NCBI GenBank assembly: GCA_017881265.1
Contig: JADGRA010000067.1
Location: forward strand, 1 to 64,000
DNA: 64,000 nucleotides
From: Myxococcaceae bacterium
GTDB taxonomy: Bacteria > Myxococcota > Myxococcia > Myxococcales > Myxococcaceae
Direction of reading: 5' to 3'
A program made the position numbers and the translations under genes. Shown here in pieces: positions 21,047 to 30,809 of the stretch. The notes under the pieces were generated by a model. It was not told where the DNA came from, did not search any database, and was given only the letters and a program-made list of their open reading frames with translations. Positions within the stretch are counted from its first letter, which is position 1; each line of letters starts with the position of its first letter.

Positions 21047-22428
21047 AAGTCCAAACGCACCACGGCACGGCCGCCGATGAGCTGGTCCTTGGCATTGGTC
21101 GCCGTGTAGACGACCGTGGGGTCCGCGGTGAGTGAGTAGTTGGTGGTGGAGTACTCGCCGTACAGGCGCAGGCTGAGCGGGCCGATAATATAGAAGCCGA
21201 AGCCCAGCTCCCCCTCCAGCGCGTAGGCACTGCCCGAGTTGTAGAAGGTGGGGTTGGTGTTGCCGACCAGCTGGTTCTTCTGGAACCAGTACACGTAGTC
21301 CCCGCCGATGAGGATGAGGAACCAGCTGCCGATGGGAATCTCCAGCTTCAGCCCGGCCGAGACGCCCAGCAGGTTGGAGTTGGCAAGCCCGGGGAAGGCG
21401 GTGGAGGCGTTGCTGACGACGAAGCGGTAGGTGCGAAAGGCCACCGGGATGACGATGGCGAAGTCGGAGTACTTCACCGGACGGATGCGGGCCTCCAGGC
21501 CGGCGGCTCCCATGCCGAAGTTGGTGGACTGCTGGGTGCCGGTGGCCGGCTGCTGACTCTGCAGCCCGATGGCGAACTGGTAGTTGGCAAAAATGCCCAG
21601 GCCGGTGAAGAAGCCGCCCGACTTGGCGAAGGGGTAGAACTCAAGCCCGAGCATCACCATGCCGATGACGTTGGCGTTGTAGGTGAGCAGGTTCTCCGTC
21701 GCGCCGGTGGGGTAGGTGTAGCTGAGCTGGCGGTTGAGGAAGGTGCCGCCCAATTCCACCGAGAACATCGGCTGGCCGCGCACGCCCCCGGCGTTGGTGG
21801 GCGGGGTGGCGTCGACGGCGACCGGCGTGTCGGCCAGCGTCTTTTCCGGGACGGCGCCGGGCGGGGGCGGGATGGCCGTCGTCGTCTCGAGGCCGGTGGG
21901 CGGCGGCGCCGTCACCATGGGCGAGGTGGGCGTGGTGGTGGCCAGCGGCGCCGGGGCCTTGGCGGTCTCCGCCGCGGCGATGGCGGCCACGCCGGACACG
22001 TCCTCGGAGAAGCCCAGCACCGGACCCGTCTCGTGCACCACCTGCGTGACGGCCAGGCTGCTCAAGTTGCGCTTGGAGGTGAGTGGGAAGCTCCACGTCT
22101 GCGTCGGCTTGGAGGAGCCGCTCAGCAGGGCGACGCCCGCGGTGTAGCCCTTCTTCGTCTTGGTGATGCTGGTGGTGAAGATGCCGGCGACGCGCTCCTT
22201 CTTCGCCTTCTTGAAGTCCGGCTTCTTGTTGGTGGACACCTTGGCGTACGGGACGCACACGTACACCTTGCAGAGCTGGCCGTTGAGCTGGCTGCCCACC
22301 GCGTTGTTCTTGTCCCCGTGGACCGGCGCCAGAGAGATTCGCGGAGGCGAACCTGCCCCTTGGGCCAACGCCACGCTGGCCAGCCCCACTGTCGCCAGGA
22401 CTGCAAAACCCACCGAGACTCGCATCAT
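21043..22428 (-). CDS. Secreted hypothetical protein with probable C-terminal outer-membrane beta-barrel
   Basis: Signal peptide MRVSVGFAVLATVGLASVALAQ; alternating beta pattern ending in aromatic ...VVRLDF. Confidence 0.65.
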   Translation of the reverse strand: MMRVSVGFAVLATVGLASVALAQGAGSPPRISLAPVHGDKNNAVGSQLNGQLCKVYVCVPYAKVSTNKKPDFKKAKKERVAGIFTTSITKTKKGYTAGVALLSGSSKPTQTWSFPLTSKRNLSSLAVTQVVHETGPVLGFSEDVSGVAAIAAAETAKAPAPLATTTPTSPMVTAPPPTGLETTTAIPPPPGAVPEKTLADTPVAVDATPPTNAGGVRGQPMFSVELGGTFLNRQLSYTYPTGATENLLTYNANVIGMVMLGLEFYPFAKSGGFFTGLGIFANYQFAIGLQSQQPATGTQQSTNFGMGAAGLEARIRPVKYSDFAIVIPVAFRTYRFVVSNASTAFPGLANSNLLGVSAGLKLEIPIGSWFLILIGGDYVYWFQKNQLVGNTNPTFYNSGSAYALEGELGFGFYIIGPLSLRLYGEYSTTNYSLTADPTVVYTATNAKDQLIGGRAVVRLDF

Positions 22429-22594
22429 CCTGCCCCTTGTTTCGTTGAAGTGGAGGCGCACCTAGCGGCTGCGGCCCAAGGCACCTTCCAGCAGCTAGAT
22501 GAGACCCTGCCCGGGCCACCCGGGCAAGCAATCTTCCGCCCCACACCCGGTGCCCCGCGGTGTACAAGTGTGGGCAGCCCGCGCGCTGCTGACG

Positions 22595-22667
22595 GGGCCC
22601 TTAGCTCAGCGGTCAGAGCTGTCGGCTCATAACCGATTGGTCCCTGGTTCGAATCCAGGAGGGCCCA
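22595..22667 (+). tRNA. tRNA-Met (CAT)
   Basis: Cloverleaf with GGGCCCT/AGGGCCC acceptor stem, CTCATAA anticodon loop, TTCGAAT T-loop. Confidence 0.93.
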
Positions 22668-24116
22668 CATCTTCCACTGACACGAGCCGCCCGTTGCGCA
22701 GGGCGAGGGTCGGGCAGAAGGCCTCCGCCCCGCCTGCGAAGGACGGCCACGGCTGTCCCCGGACGGGAGGCAGCACCGCGCGGCGCACCGAACGCAAGAA
22801 GCGCGGCGGGGCGCCCGGCGCGGGGGACGCCAATAGCCGCCACACCGGGACGTCCAGCGCAAGCAGCCGCCGCGCGAACGCGAAGAACCACGGCGAGGCC
22901 CGGCAGGGCCCCAGCGCCGCGAACCACATCTGCCAGTCCAGCCGCGGCATGTCCGGCGCCACCCACGAGGCCGAGGCGTCATCCGGCTTGTCCCGGAAGC
23001 GCAGCGGCCGCCACGCCTGGCCGTCGTCACTCACCTCCAGGCGGATTTCATCCCGGTGTTTCGTCATGACGGCGAAGAGGCCGTAGCGGTTGACGATGCC
23101 CAGGGGCGCCAGCGTCTCCAGCACCGGGGACAGCGGCGAAGGGCCCCCAAGCCCCTCGACGAAGGTGGCCAGCCCCAGCACGGCCAGCGCGCCGGCCAGA
23201 AGCCGCACCGGCCAGCCGGAGGGCCCCGCGGGTCGCGCCCGCCGCCCCCGCAGCAAAAGCCGCCCCAGCGCGCCGAGGTCTCTGTCCTCCAGCATGGCCG
23301 CCACCAGCACCAGCGAAAGCAGGTTGAAGAAGCCGTAGTTGCCCGTCAGGGCGATGACGACTTGCAGAAGCGCCAGGGCCAGGGCCCCGGCCAGACGCAC
23401 AGGGCGCGGGCCGAACAGGCACAGGGGCCCAAGCAGCTCCACCGCCAGCGTCAGCGCGCAGGCGGCGTCCAATAGGTGCACTGGCCAGACGGCGACCCAC
23501 AGCCCCACGGGCGTCGGCAGCGGCTGCGTCCAGAAGTGGTAGCGCAGCGCCACCAGGCTGCGCCAGGTGACGTCCCCGCTGAGCAGCTTCACCGCCCCGC
23601 TTGCCACGACAAGCCGCACCAGCAGCAGCTGCACGCACCACCAGGTGGCCCGGGACGGCGAGTCCCCCCAGCGTGGAAACAGCCCGGCCGGCGCCACCAA
23701 CAGGGCGAGGACGCCGGCTTCTGTCAGAAGCGCGTCCCACTGGTAGTGCCAGAAGACGTTGCCGGCGCTCACCAGCGAGATGTGCAGCACGCAGGCCAGC
23801 GCAAGGCAGACGCGCGGGCCGACGCCGAGGGTGGCCAGCACTCCAACGAGGGCGCCCAAAAGGCACAGGGCGCGCAGCGCGCCGGCACTGGCGTCGAGCC
23901 AAAACACCGACGGCACGGCCCAGCCGGCGCGAAAGGGGCCCCAGGCCGCGGCGGCCGAACGCAACAGGCCGGAGGCCGGCGCGATGCCGTCCGGGCCGAT
24001 GAGGCCTTGCACCTGGCCCAGCGCCGAGAGGAAGGCGAGGGCGAAGCACAGCCCGACGCCGGAGACGAGGAGGCGACGCGGCGCTGAGCGAGTCCTCACC
24101 GCGCCACGCGAGGCCA
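22627..24116 (-). CDS. Lipase maturation factor-like (LMF1 family) polytopic membrane protein
   Basis: Multi-TM plus NRYGLFAVMTKHRDEIRLEVSDDGQAWRPLRFRDKP and PRLDWQMWFAAL; start uncertain. Confidence 0.82.
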
Positions 24117-24128
24117 CGCCCCAGCAGT

Positions 24129-25043
24129 TCAGGCGCGCGCCGTGGCGTTCAGGAACAGGGCGGCGAAGAGGACGGCCAGGTAGACGAGCGAGAAGAAGAA
24201 GCTTTTCCGGGCCCAGCCGCCGCCCAGCCGCTTCAGCACGCCCCACACCTGCACGGCGAGGAAGGCCGCGCCGAGCAGGATGGCCACCGCCAGGTAGAAC
24301 CGCCCGGCCACATGCAGCGGGAAGAGCACCATCGTCACCGGCACCAGGACGGCCGTGGTGGCCAGCATCCACCACCGGGCGGCGTTGTCGCCAAGGTGCA
24401 GGGGCACCGTCTTCAGGCCGGCCGCCCGGTATTCCACCTTGCGGAAGAGGGCGATGGCGAGGAAGTGCGGCAGCTGCCAGAAGACGAGGATGGCGAAGAG
24501 TGCCAGGCCCCCCGCATCCAGCCGCCCGGTGACGGCCGTCCAGCCCATCAGCGGTGGCAGGGCGCCGGGGATGGTGCCCACCAGCATCGCCGCGTCGGTG
24601 TGCCCCTTCAGCGGCGTGTAGACGAAGACGTAGGTGAGCAGCGCCAGCAGCCCGAGTCCCGTGGTGAGGAGGTTGCTCCCCAGGGCCAGCACCGGCAGGG
24701 ACACCGCGGCCAGGGCGATTGCGAAGCGCAGCGCCACCACCGGTTCCATCCGCCCTGCCGGCAGCGGCCGGTTCCGCGTGCGCGACATGGCCCGGTCGAC
24801 GTCACGCTCGACGTAGCAGTTGAGGGCATTGGCGGCGCCCACCGTGCCGGCCGTGCCCAGCAGCGTCAGCAGCCACCGGCCCGGCGTCAGCCCCCCGGGC
24901 GCAAGCCACAGTCCGCCGGCACAGGTGCACAGCACCAGGCTCGACAGCCGCGGCTTGGTCAGCGACACCAAGTCGCTGGCCGACAGCGGTCGATTCACCA
25001 CCTGGGCATTCACGGAAGCGGGGCCTCGTGGCAGGACTGTCAA
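24129..25043 (-). CDS. ctaB: Protoheme IX farnesyltransferase
   Basis: LTKPRLSSLVLCTCAGG, NCYVERDVDRAMSRTRNRPLPAGR signature. Confidence 0.95.
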   Translation of the reverse strand: MTVLPRGPASVNAQVVNRPLSASDLVSLTKPRLSSLVLCTCAGGLWLAPGGLTPGRWLLTLLGTAGTVGAANALNCYVERDVDRAMSRTRNRPLPAGRMEPVVALRFAIALAAVSLPVLALGSNLLTTGLGLLALLTYVFVYTPLKGHTDAAMLVGTIPGALPPLMGWTAVTGRLDAGGLALFAILVFWQLPHFLAIALFRKVEYRAAGLKTVPLHLGDNAARWWMLATTAVLVPVTMVLFPLHVAGRFYLAVAILLGAAFLAVQVWGVLKRLGGGWARKSFFFSLVYLAVLFAALFLNATARA

Positions 25044-25167
25044 AGGGTAGACATCTACCGGGGGAGACGGCTTCCATCAAGTCCCGCCGCACTCTGGTGC
25101 GGCCGGGCCGGACACGGGCCACGGCGACGTAGCTGGGCGACGACGCGCGCACCCCGCGTCCGGCGCC

Positions 25168-27435
25168 TTATTGCGATTGCGCGATGCGTTGCGCCTCGCT
25201 GGCGTGCTCGCCACGCGGGTCCAGGCGCAGGTAGGCCAGCGCGCTCGCCCGCGCCTTGTCCTTCGCCTTCTTGTCCTGGGCCAAAAGGCGCGCGTAGAAG
25301 AAGTACGCCTCGGCGTAGTCGGCGTCGGTGTTTAGGGCCTTCTGGTAGGCCTCGTCGGCCTTGGTGCGGTCGCCCATCGCCTCGTAGGTGCGGCCAAGCT
25401 CGGTGAAGGTCTCCGCGATGCGTCGAGACTGGCCCAGGTATTCCTCGCTGGCCCGCGCTAGCTGCTTCTCGGACTCCTTCAGGTCGCCCTTCTCGCGGTA
25501 GGCAATGCCCAGCTGCAGCCGCGCATCCGGGTTGCGAGCCTTGGGGTCGGCCAGCGCCTTGTTGTACTGGGCGATGGCGTCGTCCAGCCGCCCCTGCCGC
25601 CGGTACGCCTGGCCCAGAAGCACCATCAGCTTCGGGCTGTCCGGCAGCGTCCGGATGGCCGTGACCAGGGCGTCCTGGGCCTCGCGGGCACCGTCCGGCT
25701 TCAGCATCAGCGCCCGCGCCAGGTCGACGTAGAACTGCGCGCGGGTGGGGTCCATCTTCACCGCCTCGCGCATCTCATGGATGCCGGCGTCGAGCTGTCC
25801 GTCCGCCACCAGGCGCTTGCCCTTCAGCAGCCGCAGCTCGGGGTTGTTGCGGTCGAGCGTGAAGGCTTCCTGCTCCTCCTTGGCCTCCAGCGCCACGGCG
25901 TCGGTGTGGTCCAGGGGCACGTTGGTGCGCTCGGCGAGCGTCTTCTGCTCGTCGGGCTTGAGGAGCGGGAGCGCCGCCTGCACGCGGGCGATGAGCAGCG
26001 CTCGCGCCATGTGGGCCACCGCCAGCTGCCGGGGGGATGGAGGCGGCTCGCCCTCCAGCAGCTTCTTGAGGTTGGCCGCGGCAGCCGGGTAACGCGCTGA
26101 GTTGTCCTGCTCGAGCAGCAGCAAGCTCAACCCCAGCAGCGAGGCGGAGTGGTCCCTCTCGTAGCGGAGGGCGAAGCCGAAGGCCTGCTCGGCGCCCCGC
26201 GTGTCGCCGCGGCGACGGTGCAGCGCTCCCAGCGCGGCGTAGATGCGCGGGTCGCTCGGGGCCAGCGCCTGGGCCTTCTCGAGGCTCTCCCGGGCGCGCT
26301 CCAGGTCTCCGGCATTCATCTGCACCAGGCCCAGCGTCAGGTACAGGAGCGAGGAGGCATGGCCCTCCTCGTCGAAGGTCTTCACCTGCCGTGACAGTTC
26401 TCCCAAGGCACGGGTGCCCTGCCCCGAGTACTGCTGCAGCAGCGCCTCGGCCGCGTACAGGTGGCTGTCCACCTCGCCGCCGGCCTTGGCTGCCTGCAGG
26501 TGTTCATCGGCGAAGCGCCGCGCGTCGTCCCCGTCCCCGTGCTCGCCCCAGCGGATGGCGTAGGCGTAGGCGAGGTAGGCATGGGGCGGGACCGCCTTGG
26601 GTTCCACTTCCAGGGCCTGCTCCGCGGCAGTGCACGCAAGCTTGTAGGAGGAGAAGCTGTCGTGCTTCAGCTGCTCGCTCGCCTCCTTCAGGTTGCGGCT
26701 GTAGATGTTGGCGCGCCGCGCATTCCACTGGCCCCAGACGTACAGGCCGGCCACCGTCAGCGCGGCCACCGCCAGCGCCACGAAGAAGGCCCGGGCAGCG
26801 CCCGAGCTGGCCTTGGCGTGTCGGCGCAGCCGCTCGTCCTCGTCCTCGGCTGCCCGCAGCGTCGTCCGCGACACCGTCGCGGCCGGAGCCCCGTTGACGG
26901 GCGTGCGTGCAAGCGGCACCTCCCCGGTGCGACCGGACCGGCCCGGGGGCCGCTCGACGGGCGCAGGAGGCGGCGGCGCGACCGGCTCGGGCGGCGGGGG
27001 CGGCCGCGGCAGCTCTACCTTCCACTGCGAGAGGAGCCCCAGCGTCTCGGGGTCTGCCGGCGCCGCTTCCCAGGCCTTGAGGAGGTTGGCCCGGCCCGGG
27101 GCCGCCTCCCCCGTCTTCATCTGCAGGGCGCCCAGCTGCCGCAGGATGGTGCGGTCGTCGGGAGCCACCTGCAGGGCGGCCAGCAACTCCTCGATGGCCT
27201 TCTTGTCCTTGCCCTGGTCGGCGTAGACGCGCGCCAGCAGCACGCGGGGGTCCGGACGCGTGGGGTGGGCCTTGACGCCCTTCTTGCAGACGACCATTGC
27301 CTCCATGAAGCGGCCCATGCCGAGGTAGGCCTCGGCCAGGGGGCGGTAGGCGTCCGAGCTCGGGTCCGAGGCAAAGGCATGCTCGAGTTTCGCGAGCTCT
27401 TGCGGGCTCGGCGTCTTTGCCGGGGAGGGATTCAT
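25168..27435 (-). CDS. Tetratricopeptide repeat protein with one TM segment
   Basis: Multiple TPR units (LAEAYLGMGRFMEAM, LGLVQMNAGDLERARESLEKA and others); central TM AFFVALAVAALTVAGLYVWG. Confidence 0.88.
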   Translation of the reverse strand: MNPSPAKTPSPQELAKLEHAFASDPSSDAYRPLAEAYLGMGRFMEAMVVCKKGVKAHPTRPDPRVLLARVYADQGKDKKAIEELLAALQVAPDDRTILRQLGALQMKTGEAAPGRANLLKAWEAAPADPETLGLLSQWKVELPRPPPPPEPVAPPPPAPVERPPGRSGRTGEVPLARTPVNGAPAATVSRTTLRAAEDEDERLRRHAKASSGAARAFFVALAVAALTVAGLYVWGQWNARRANIYSRNLKEASEQLKHDSFSSYKLACTAAEQALEVEPKAVPPHAYLAYAYAIRWGEHGDGDDARRFADEHLQAAKAGGEVDSHLYAAEALLQQYSGQGTRALGELSRQVKTFDEEGHASSLLYLTLGLVQMNAGDLERARESLEKAQALAPSDPRIYAALGALHRRRGDTRGAEQAFGFALRYERDHSASLLGLSLLLLEQDNSARYPAAAANLKKLLEGEPPPSPRQLAVAHMARALLIARVQAALPLLKPDEQKTLAERTNVPLDHTDAVALEAKEEQEAFTLDRNNPELRLLKGKRLVADGQLDAGIHEMREAVKMDPTRAQFYVDLARALMLKPDGAREAQDALVTAIRTLPDSPKLMVLLGQAYRRQGRLDDAIAQYNKALADPKARNPDARLQLGIAYREKGDLKESEKQLARASEEYLGQSRRIAETFTELGRTYEAMGDRTKADEAYQKALNTDADYAEAYFFYARLLAQDKKAKDKARASALAYLRLDPRGEHASEAQRIAQSQ

Positions 27436-27592
27436 GCGCGAGGGTCGGGGCCGGCAATCTAGAGGGAAACCGCTACCGCTGGAAGAACCACCGCTGGTGG
27501 TGCGAGCCGTACCTACGCCGGCGCCGCTCGGGCACCATCCGTTGACAGCTCCCGAGGTGCAGAAGTAGACGCTGGGGCCCGTTCGGGTTCCC

Positions 27593-27665
<73 letters not shown>

Positions 27666-27682
27666 CTCGTGTCAGCCGTCCG

Positions 27683-27712
27683 GGGGTTCAGGTCCGCAGG
27701 GACCTGAACCCC
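27683..27712 (+). terminator. Perfect 13-bp stem / 4-nt loop hairpin just after tRNA-Ala
   Basis: GGGGTTCAGGTCC-gcag-GGACCTGAACCCC; no T-tract. Confidence 0.6.
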
Positions 27713-27732
27713 ACGAGCGCCGCTGGCTGCCC

Positions 27733-28764
27733 TTGAAAAGCCTCGACGCACAGGTTCTGTCCGTCGACGCTCCGACGGGCTCCGGCACGTTGCGCCTTTC
27801 CGACGGCACGCTGGTGCCCTTTCGCCTTAAACTGGCCACTGGCTTCGCGCCCGCCCAGGGCCTGAGCGTCGTGGCGCAGCTGGGCGACGACGGCGCCGTC
27901 CAGCGCATCCACCTCCCCTCCCACCCCACCAAGCCCGACGTCCCCGCCTCGGCCAGCGTCGCGTGGGTGACGGTTTTCGGTGGCGGGGCCCTGCCCACGG
28001 ACAGGCCGGCGCTGGAGGCCCTCCTCGACGGCCTGGGGCGCCCTCGCCCCCACCTGGCAGTCCACCCTGCGGGCCCTGCGGGCCACCGCAGCCTGGAACT
28101 TGTCTGGCCGACGACGCACATGCTGCTGACGGAAGAGGCCGGGCCCTTCCCCCTCGACAGGGCGGACGGCCGCGCGCTGCCCCCAGGCTTCTCCGCCGGA
28201 AGTCACCAGCTCGCCCTGCTGCCGGCCCCGGTCGAGCCGGCCGAGGAGCGCCGTCTTCTTGGCACGGACTTCCCGGACCCCTGGGCCGAGGAGGGGACGC
28301 TGCGGCGCGCCTCGCGCCTGGTGCGTGCGCTGCTTCAGGCGGGCGGGCGCGGCCTCGTCCTGCACCGGGCCGGGCAGCTAGCGCTTGGCCGCGAGGATGC
28401 GCTGCGCCGCCTCGGCAACCTCGAGGACCTCGCCGCGCGCCCCTTCGGGGGGTGGATTGACTGGGCCCTCACCGAGGACCGGCGCGCCTACCGCACCCTC
28501 GGCATGGGGACCCTCGGCGGGGAGGACGTGGAGATTGCCCTGGCCAACCCCCGGGCGGAGGTGGAACTGGACAGCGCCGAGTCGGCGCTCCTCTTCGCCT
28601 GCATGCTGCAGGTCCGCGAGAACCGCTTCCTGGCCGATGGCGAGCTCTTCCACGTCCCGAAGGACGTCCGGGTGGGCCCGCGCGGCGCGAGCGCCACGTC
28701 CAGGACGGGCTACCGCTACTTTGCACACCGCGGCCACGGCCGCGTGCAGCTCATCCGCGGCTAG
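27733..28764 (+). CDS. Hypothetical protein (possible DUF4261-like C-terminal region)
   Basis: 343-aa ORF with sensible composition; no confident family. Confidence 0.5.
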   Translation: MKSLDAQVLSVDAPTGSGTLRLSDGTLVPFRLKLATGFAPAQGLSVVAQLGDDGAVQRIHLPSHPTKPDVPASASVAWVTVFGGGALPTDRPALEALLDGLGRPRPHLAVHPAGPAGHRSLELVWPTTHMLLTEEAGPFPLDRADGRALPPGFSAGSHQLALLPAPVEPAEERRLLGTDFPDPWAEEGTLRRASRLVRALLQAGGRGLVLHRAGQLALGREDALRRLGNLEDLAARPFGGWIDWALTEDRRAYRTLGMGTLGGEDVEIALANPRAEVELDSAESALLFACMLQVRENRFLADGELFHVPKDVRVGPRGASATSRTGYRYFAHRGHGRVQLIRG

Positions 28765-28829
28765 GCAGTGGCCTCAGGCGGGCGGCGAAACTGCCGCCCC
28801 CTCCGCCTGGGCGTCCCGGTGGGGGGACG

Positions 28830-30146
28830 CTAGAACTGGTGGGCCTCGGTGGAGTCGTTGAGGGCCAGCGTAGAAGCCAGGCCGCCCGAGATGACCTGCG
28901 CCACGTCGTCGAAGTAGCCCGTGCCCACCTCGCGCTGGTGGCGCGTAGCGGTGTAGCCGTCGGCCTCGGCGGCGAACTCGGCCGTCTGCAGCCGCGAGTA
29001 GGCGGCCATCCCCTCGGTGCGGTAGGCGCGTGCCAGCTCGAACATCGCGTGGTTTAGGGCGTGGAACCCGGCCAGCGTGACGAACTGGAACTTGTACCCC
29101 ATCGCCCCGAGCTCGCGCTGGAAGCGCGCGATGGCCGCGTCGTCCAGGTGCTTCTTCCAGTTGAAGGAGGGCGAGCAGTTGTAGGCCAGCAGCTTGTTCG
29201 GGAACTTCGCCCGGATGGCCTCGGCGAAGGTGCGCGCCTCGGCCAGGTCCGGCGTGGAGGTCTCGCACCACAGCAAGTCCGCATACGGCGCATACGCCAG
29301 GCCCCGCGCGATGGCGTATTCGAGTCCGCCGCGGACGCGGTAGAAGCCCTCGGCGGTGCGCTCGCCGGGGATGATGAACTCGCGGTCGCGCAGGTCCACG
29401 TCCGACAGCAGGAGCTTCGCGCTGTCGGCGTCCGTCCTGGCCACAATCAGCGTCGGCACGTCGCACACGTCGGCGGCCAGGCGCGCCGCCACCAGCGTCC
29501 GGATGAACTGGCTGGTGGGGACCAGGACTTTGCCGCCCATGTGGCCGCACTTCTTCTCCGAGGCGAGCTGGTCCTCGAAGTGGACCCCGGCGGCGCCGGA
29601 GTCAATCATCGCCTTCATCAGCTCGAAGGCGTTGAGGGGGCCCCCGAAGCCGGCCTCGGCGTCGGCGAGGATGGGCGCCATCCAGTAGTGCTCGTGCTTC
29701 CCTTCGGCGTGCTCAATCTGGTCCGCCCGGCGCAGCGCCTGGTTGATTTTCCGCACCACCTGCGGCACCGAGTCGACCGGGTAGAGGCTTTGGTCCGGGT
29801 ACATCTGCCCGGCCGTGTTGGCATCCGCCGCCACCTGCCAGCCGGAGAGGTAGATGGCCTTCAGCCCGGCCCGCACCATCTGCACTGCCTGGTTGCCGGT
29901 GAGGGCCCCGAGGGCAGGCACGTAGTCCTCGCTGTGAAGCAGCTCCCACAGCCGCCGGGCCCCAAGCTCCGCCAGCGTGTGGGACACCCGCACCGTCCCG
30001 CGAAGTCGTTCCACGTCGGCGGTGGAGTACGGGCGGACGACGCCCGCGAAACGCCGTGCGTGCAGCGCGGTCACCGCGTCGCTCTTCGCCGAGCTTGAAC
30101 TGGACGGCGCCACGGACCCTTCCTTCATCACCATCGCAATCGACAT
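28830..30146 (-). CDS. aceA: Isocitrate lyase
   Basis: [22 protein letters not shown], catalytic [23 protein letters not shown]. Confidence 0.97.
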   Translation of the reverse strand: MSIAMVMKEGSVAPSSSSSAKSDAVTALHARRFAGVVRPYSTADVERLRGTVRVSHTLAELGARRLWELLHSEDYVPALGALTGNQAVQMVRAGLKAIYLSGWQVAADANTAGQMYPDQSLYPVDSVPQVVRKINQALRRADQIEHAEGKHEHYWMAPILADAEAGFGGPLNAFELMKAMIDSGAAGVHFEDQLASEKKCGHMGGKVLVPTSQFIRTLVAARLAADVCDVPTLIVARTDADSAKLLLSDVDLRDREFIIPGERTAEGFYRVRGGLEYAIARGLAYAPYADLLWCETSTPDLAEARTFAEAIRAKFPNKLLAYNCSPSFNWKKHLDDAAIARFQRELGAMGYKFQFVTLAGFHALNHAMFELARAYRTEGMAAYSRLQTAEFAAEADGYTATRHQREVGTGYFDDVAQVISGGLASTLALNDSTEAHQF

Positions 30147-30301
30147 GGCCGTTGTTTTCCTTGCTTGTGGGGAGCAGTAGGCCCTCGTCGTTGTCAACGC
30201 GTACGCTTCATGACGAGGTGCGATGTAAATGCTGCCATGGCGATGTAGGAGATCGCAAGCACGAGGTTCCGCACCCCCGTCCGAACGAAGAACCCCCCAG
30301 A

Positions 30302-30338
30302 TTTACAAGCCAGCGCGCCGCTTCTCTAGGCTTGTAAA
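30302..30338. promoter_or_regulatory. Dyad operator candidate upstream of aceA
   Basis: TTTACAAGCC (30302-30311) and GGCTTGTAAA (30329-30338), perfect 10-bp inverted repeat with 17-nt spacer. Confidence 0.5.
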
Positions 30339-30432
30339 CGACTTTGTCTGGGTTTCCAGCAAGGGCGTAAAGAAGCCGGAGACGGGGCATGCCTCGCCCA
30401 GCTGGCCTTGGGCTAACCCCGGGCAGGGGACG

Positions 30433-30741
30433 CTAGGGCTGCGCGGAGGGAGCGTCGGCGACGGGCGGTGGCGGCGCCTTCCGCTTGGGCGTGGCGGCCC
30501 CGCGGCAGGTGCGGCACCACGGCTGGTTGCGGATGGCCCCGTCGGGCATCCGCCGCAGCCCGAACTGGGCCAGCGGGCGAATCTGGTGGCACTTGAGGCA
30601 CATGAGGGTAATCAGCACCTCATTACCCTCCCCGTCGAAGATGGCGGCGGGGCGGCGACGGCGCGGCTTGGCCTCTCCGCGGGCAGGAGCGAGCGGCTTG
30701 CGCGCACCCGGGAGCATCGCCGGGGTGACCTTGTAGAGCAT
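30433..30741 (-). CDS. Small zinc-ribbon-like protein
   Basis: CLKCHQIRPLAQFGLRRMPDGAIRNQPWCRTCRG, paired CxxC. Confidence 0.6.
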   Translation of the reverse strand: MLYKVTPAMLPGARKPLAPARGEAKPRRRRPAAIFDGEGNEVLITLMCLKCHQIRPLAQFGLRRMPDGAIRNQPWCRTCRGAATPKRKAPPPPVADAPSAQP

Positions 30742-30809
30742 GTCGGTCAGGCAGATGAGCAGGCTGATCTGACACGCGAGCGCTCAACCCGGGCTGGCGC
30801 CGGGCCGCC

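Noticed and set aside
22425-23030. ORF containing WALLDSNQGPIGYEPTALTAELRAP
   Set aside because: Well-known spurious peptide from translating the complement of a tRNA gene
29061-30098. 345-aa ORF antisense to aceA
   Set aside because: Shadow of isocitrate lyase; His/Arg/Gly-rich with no recognisable motif
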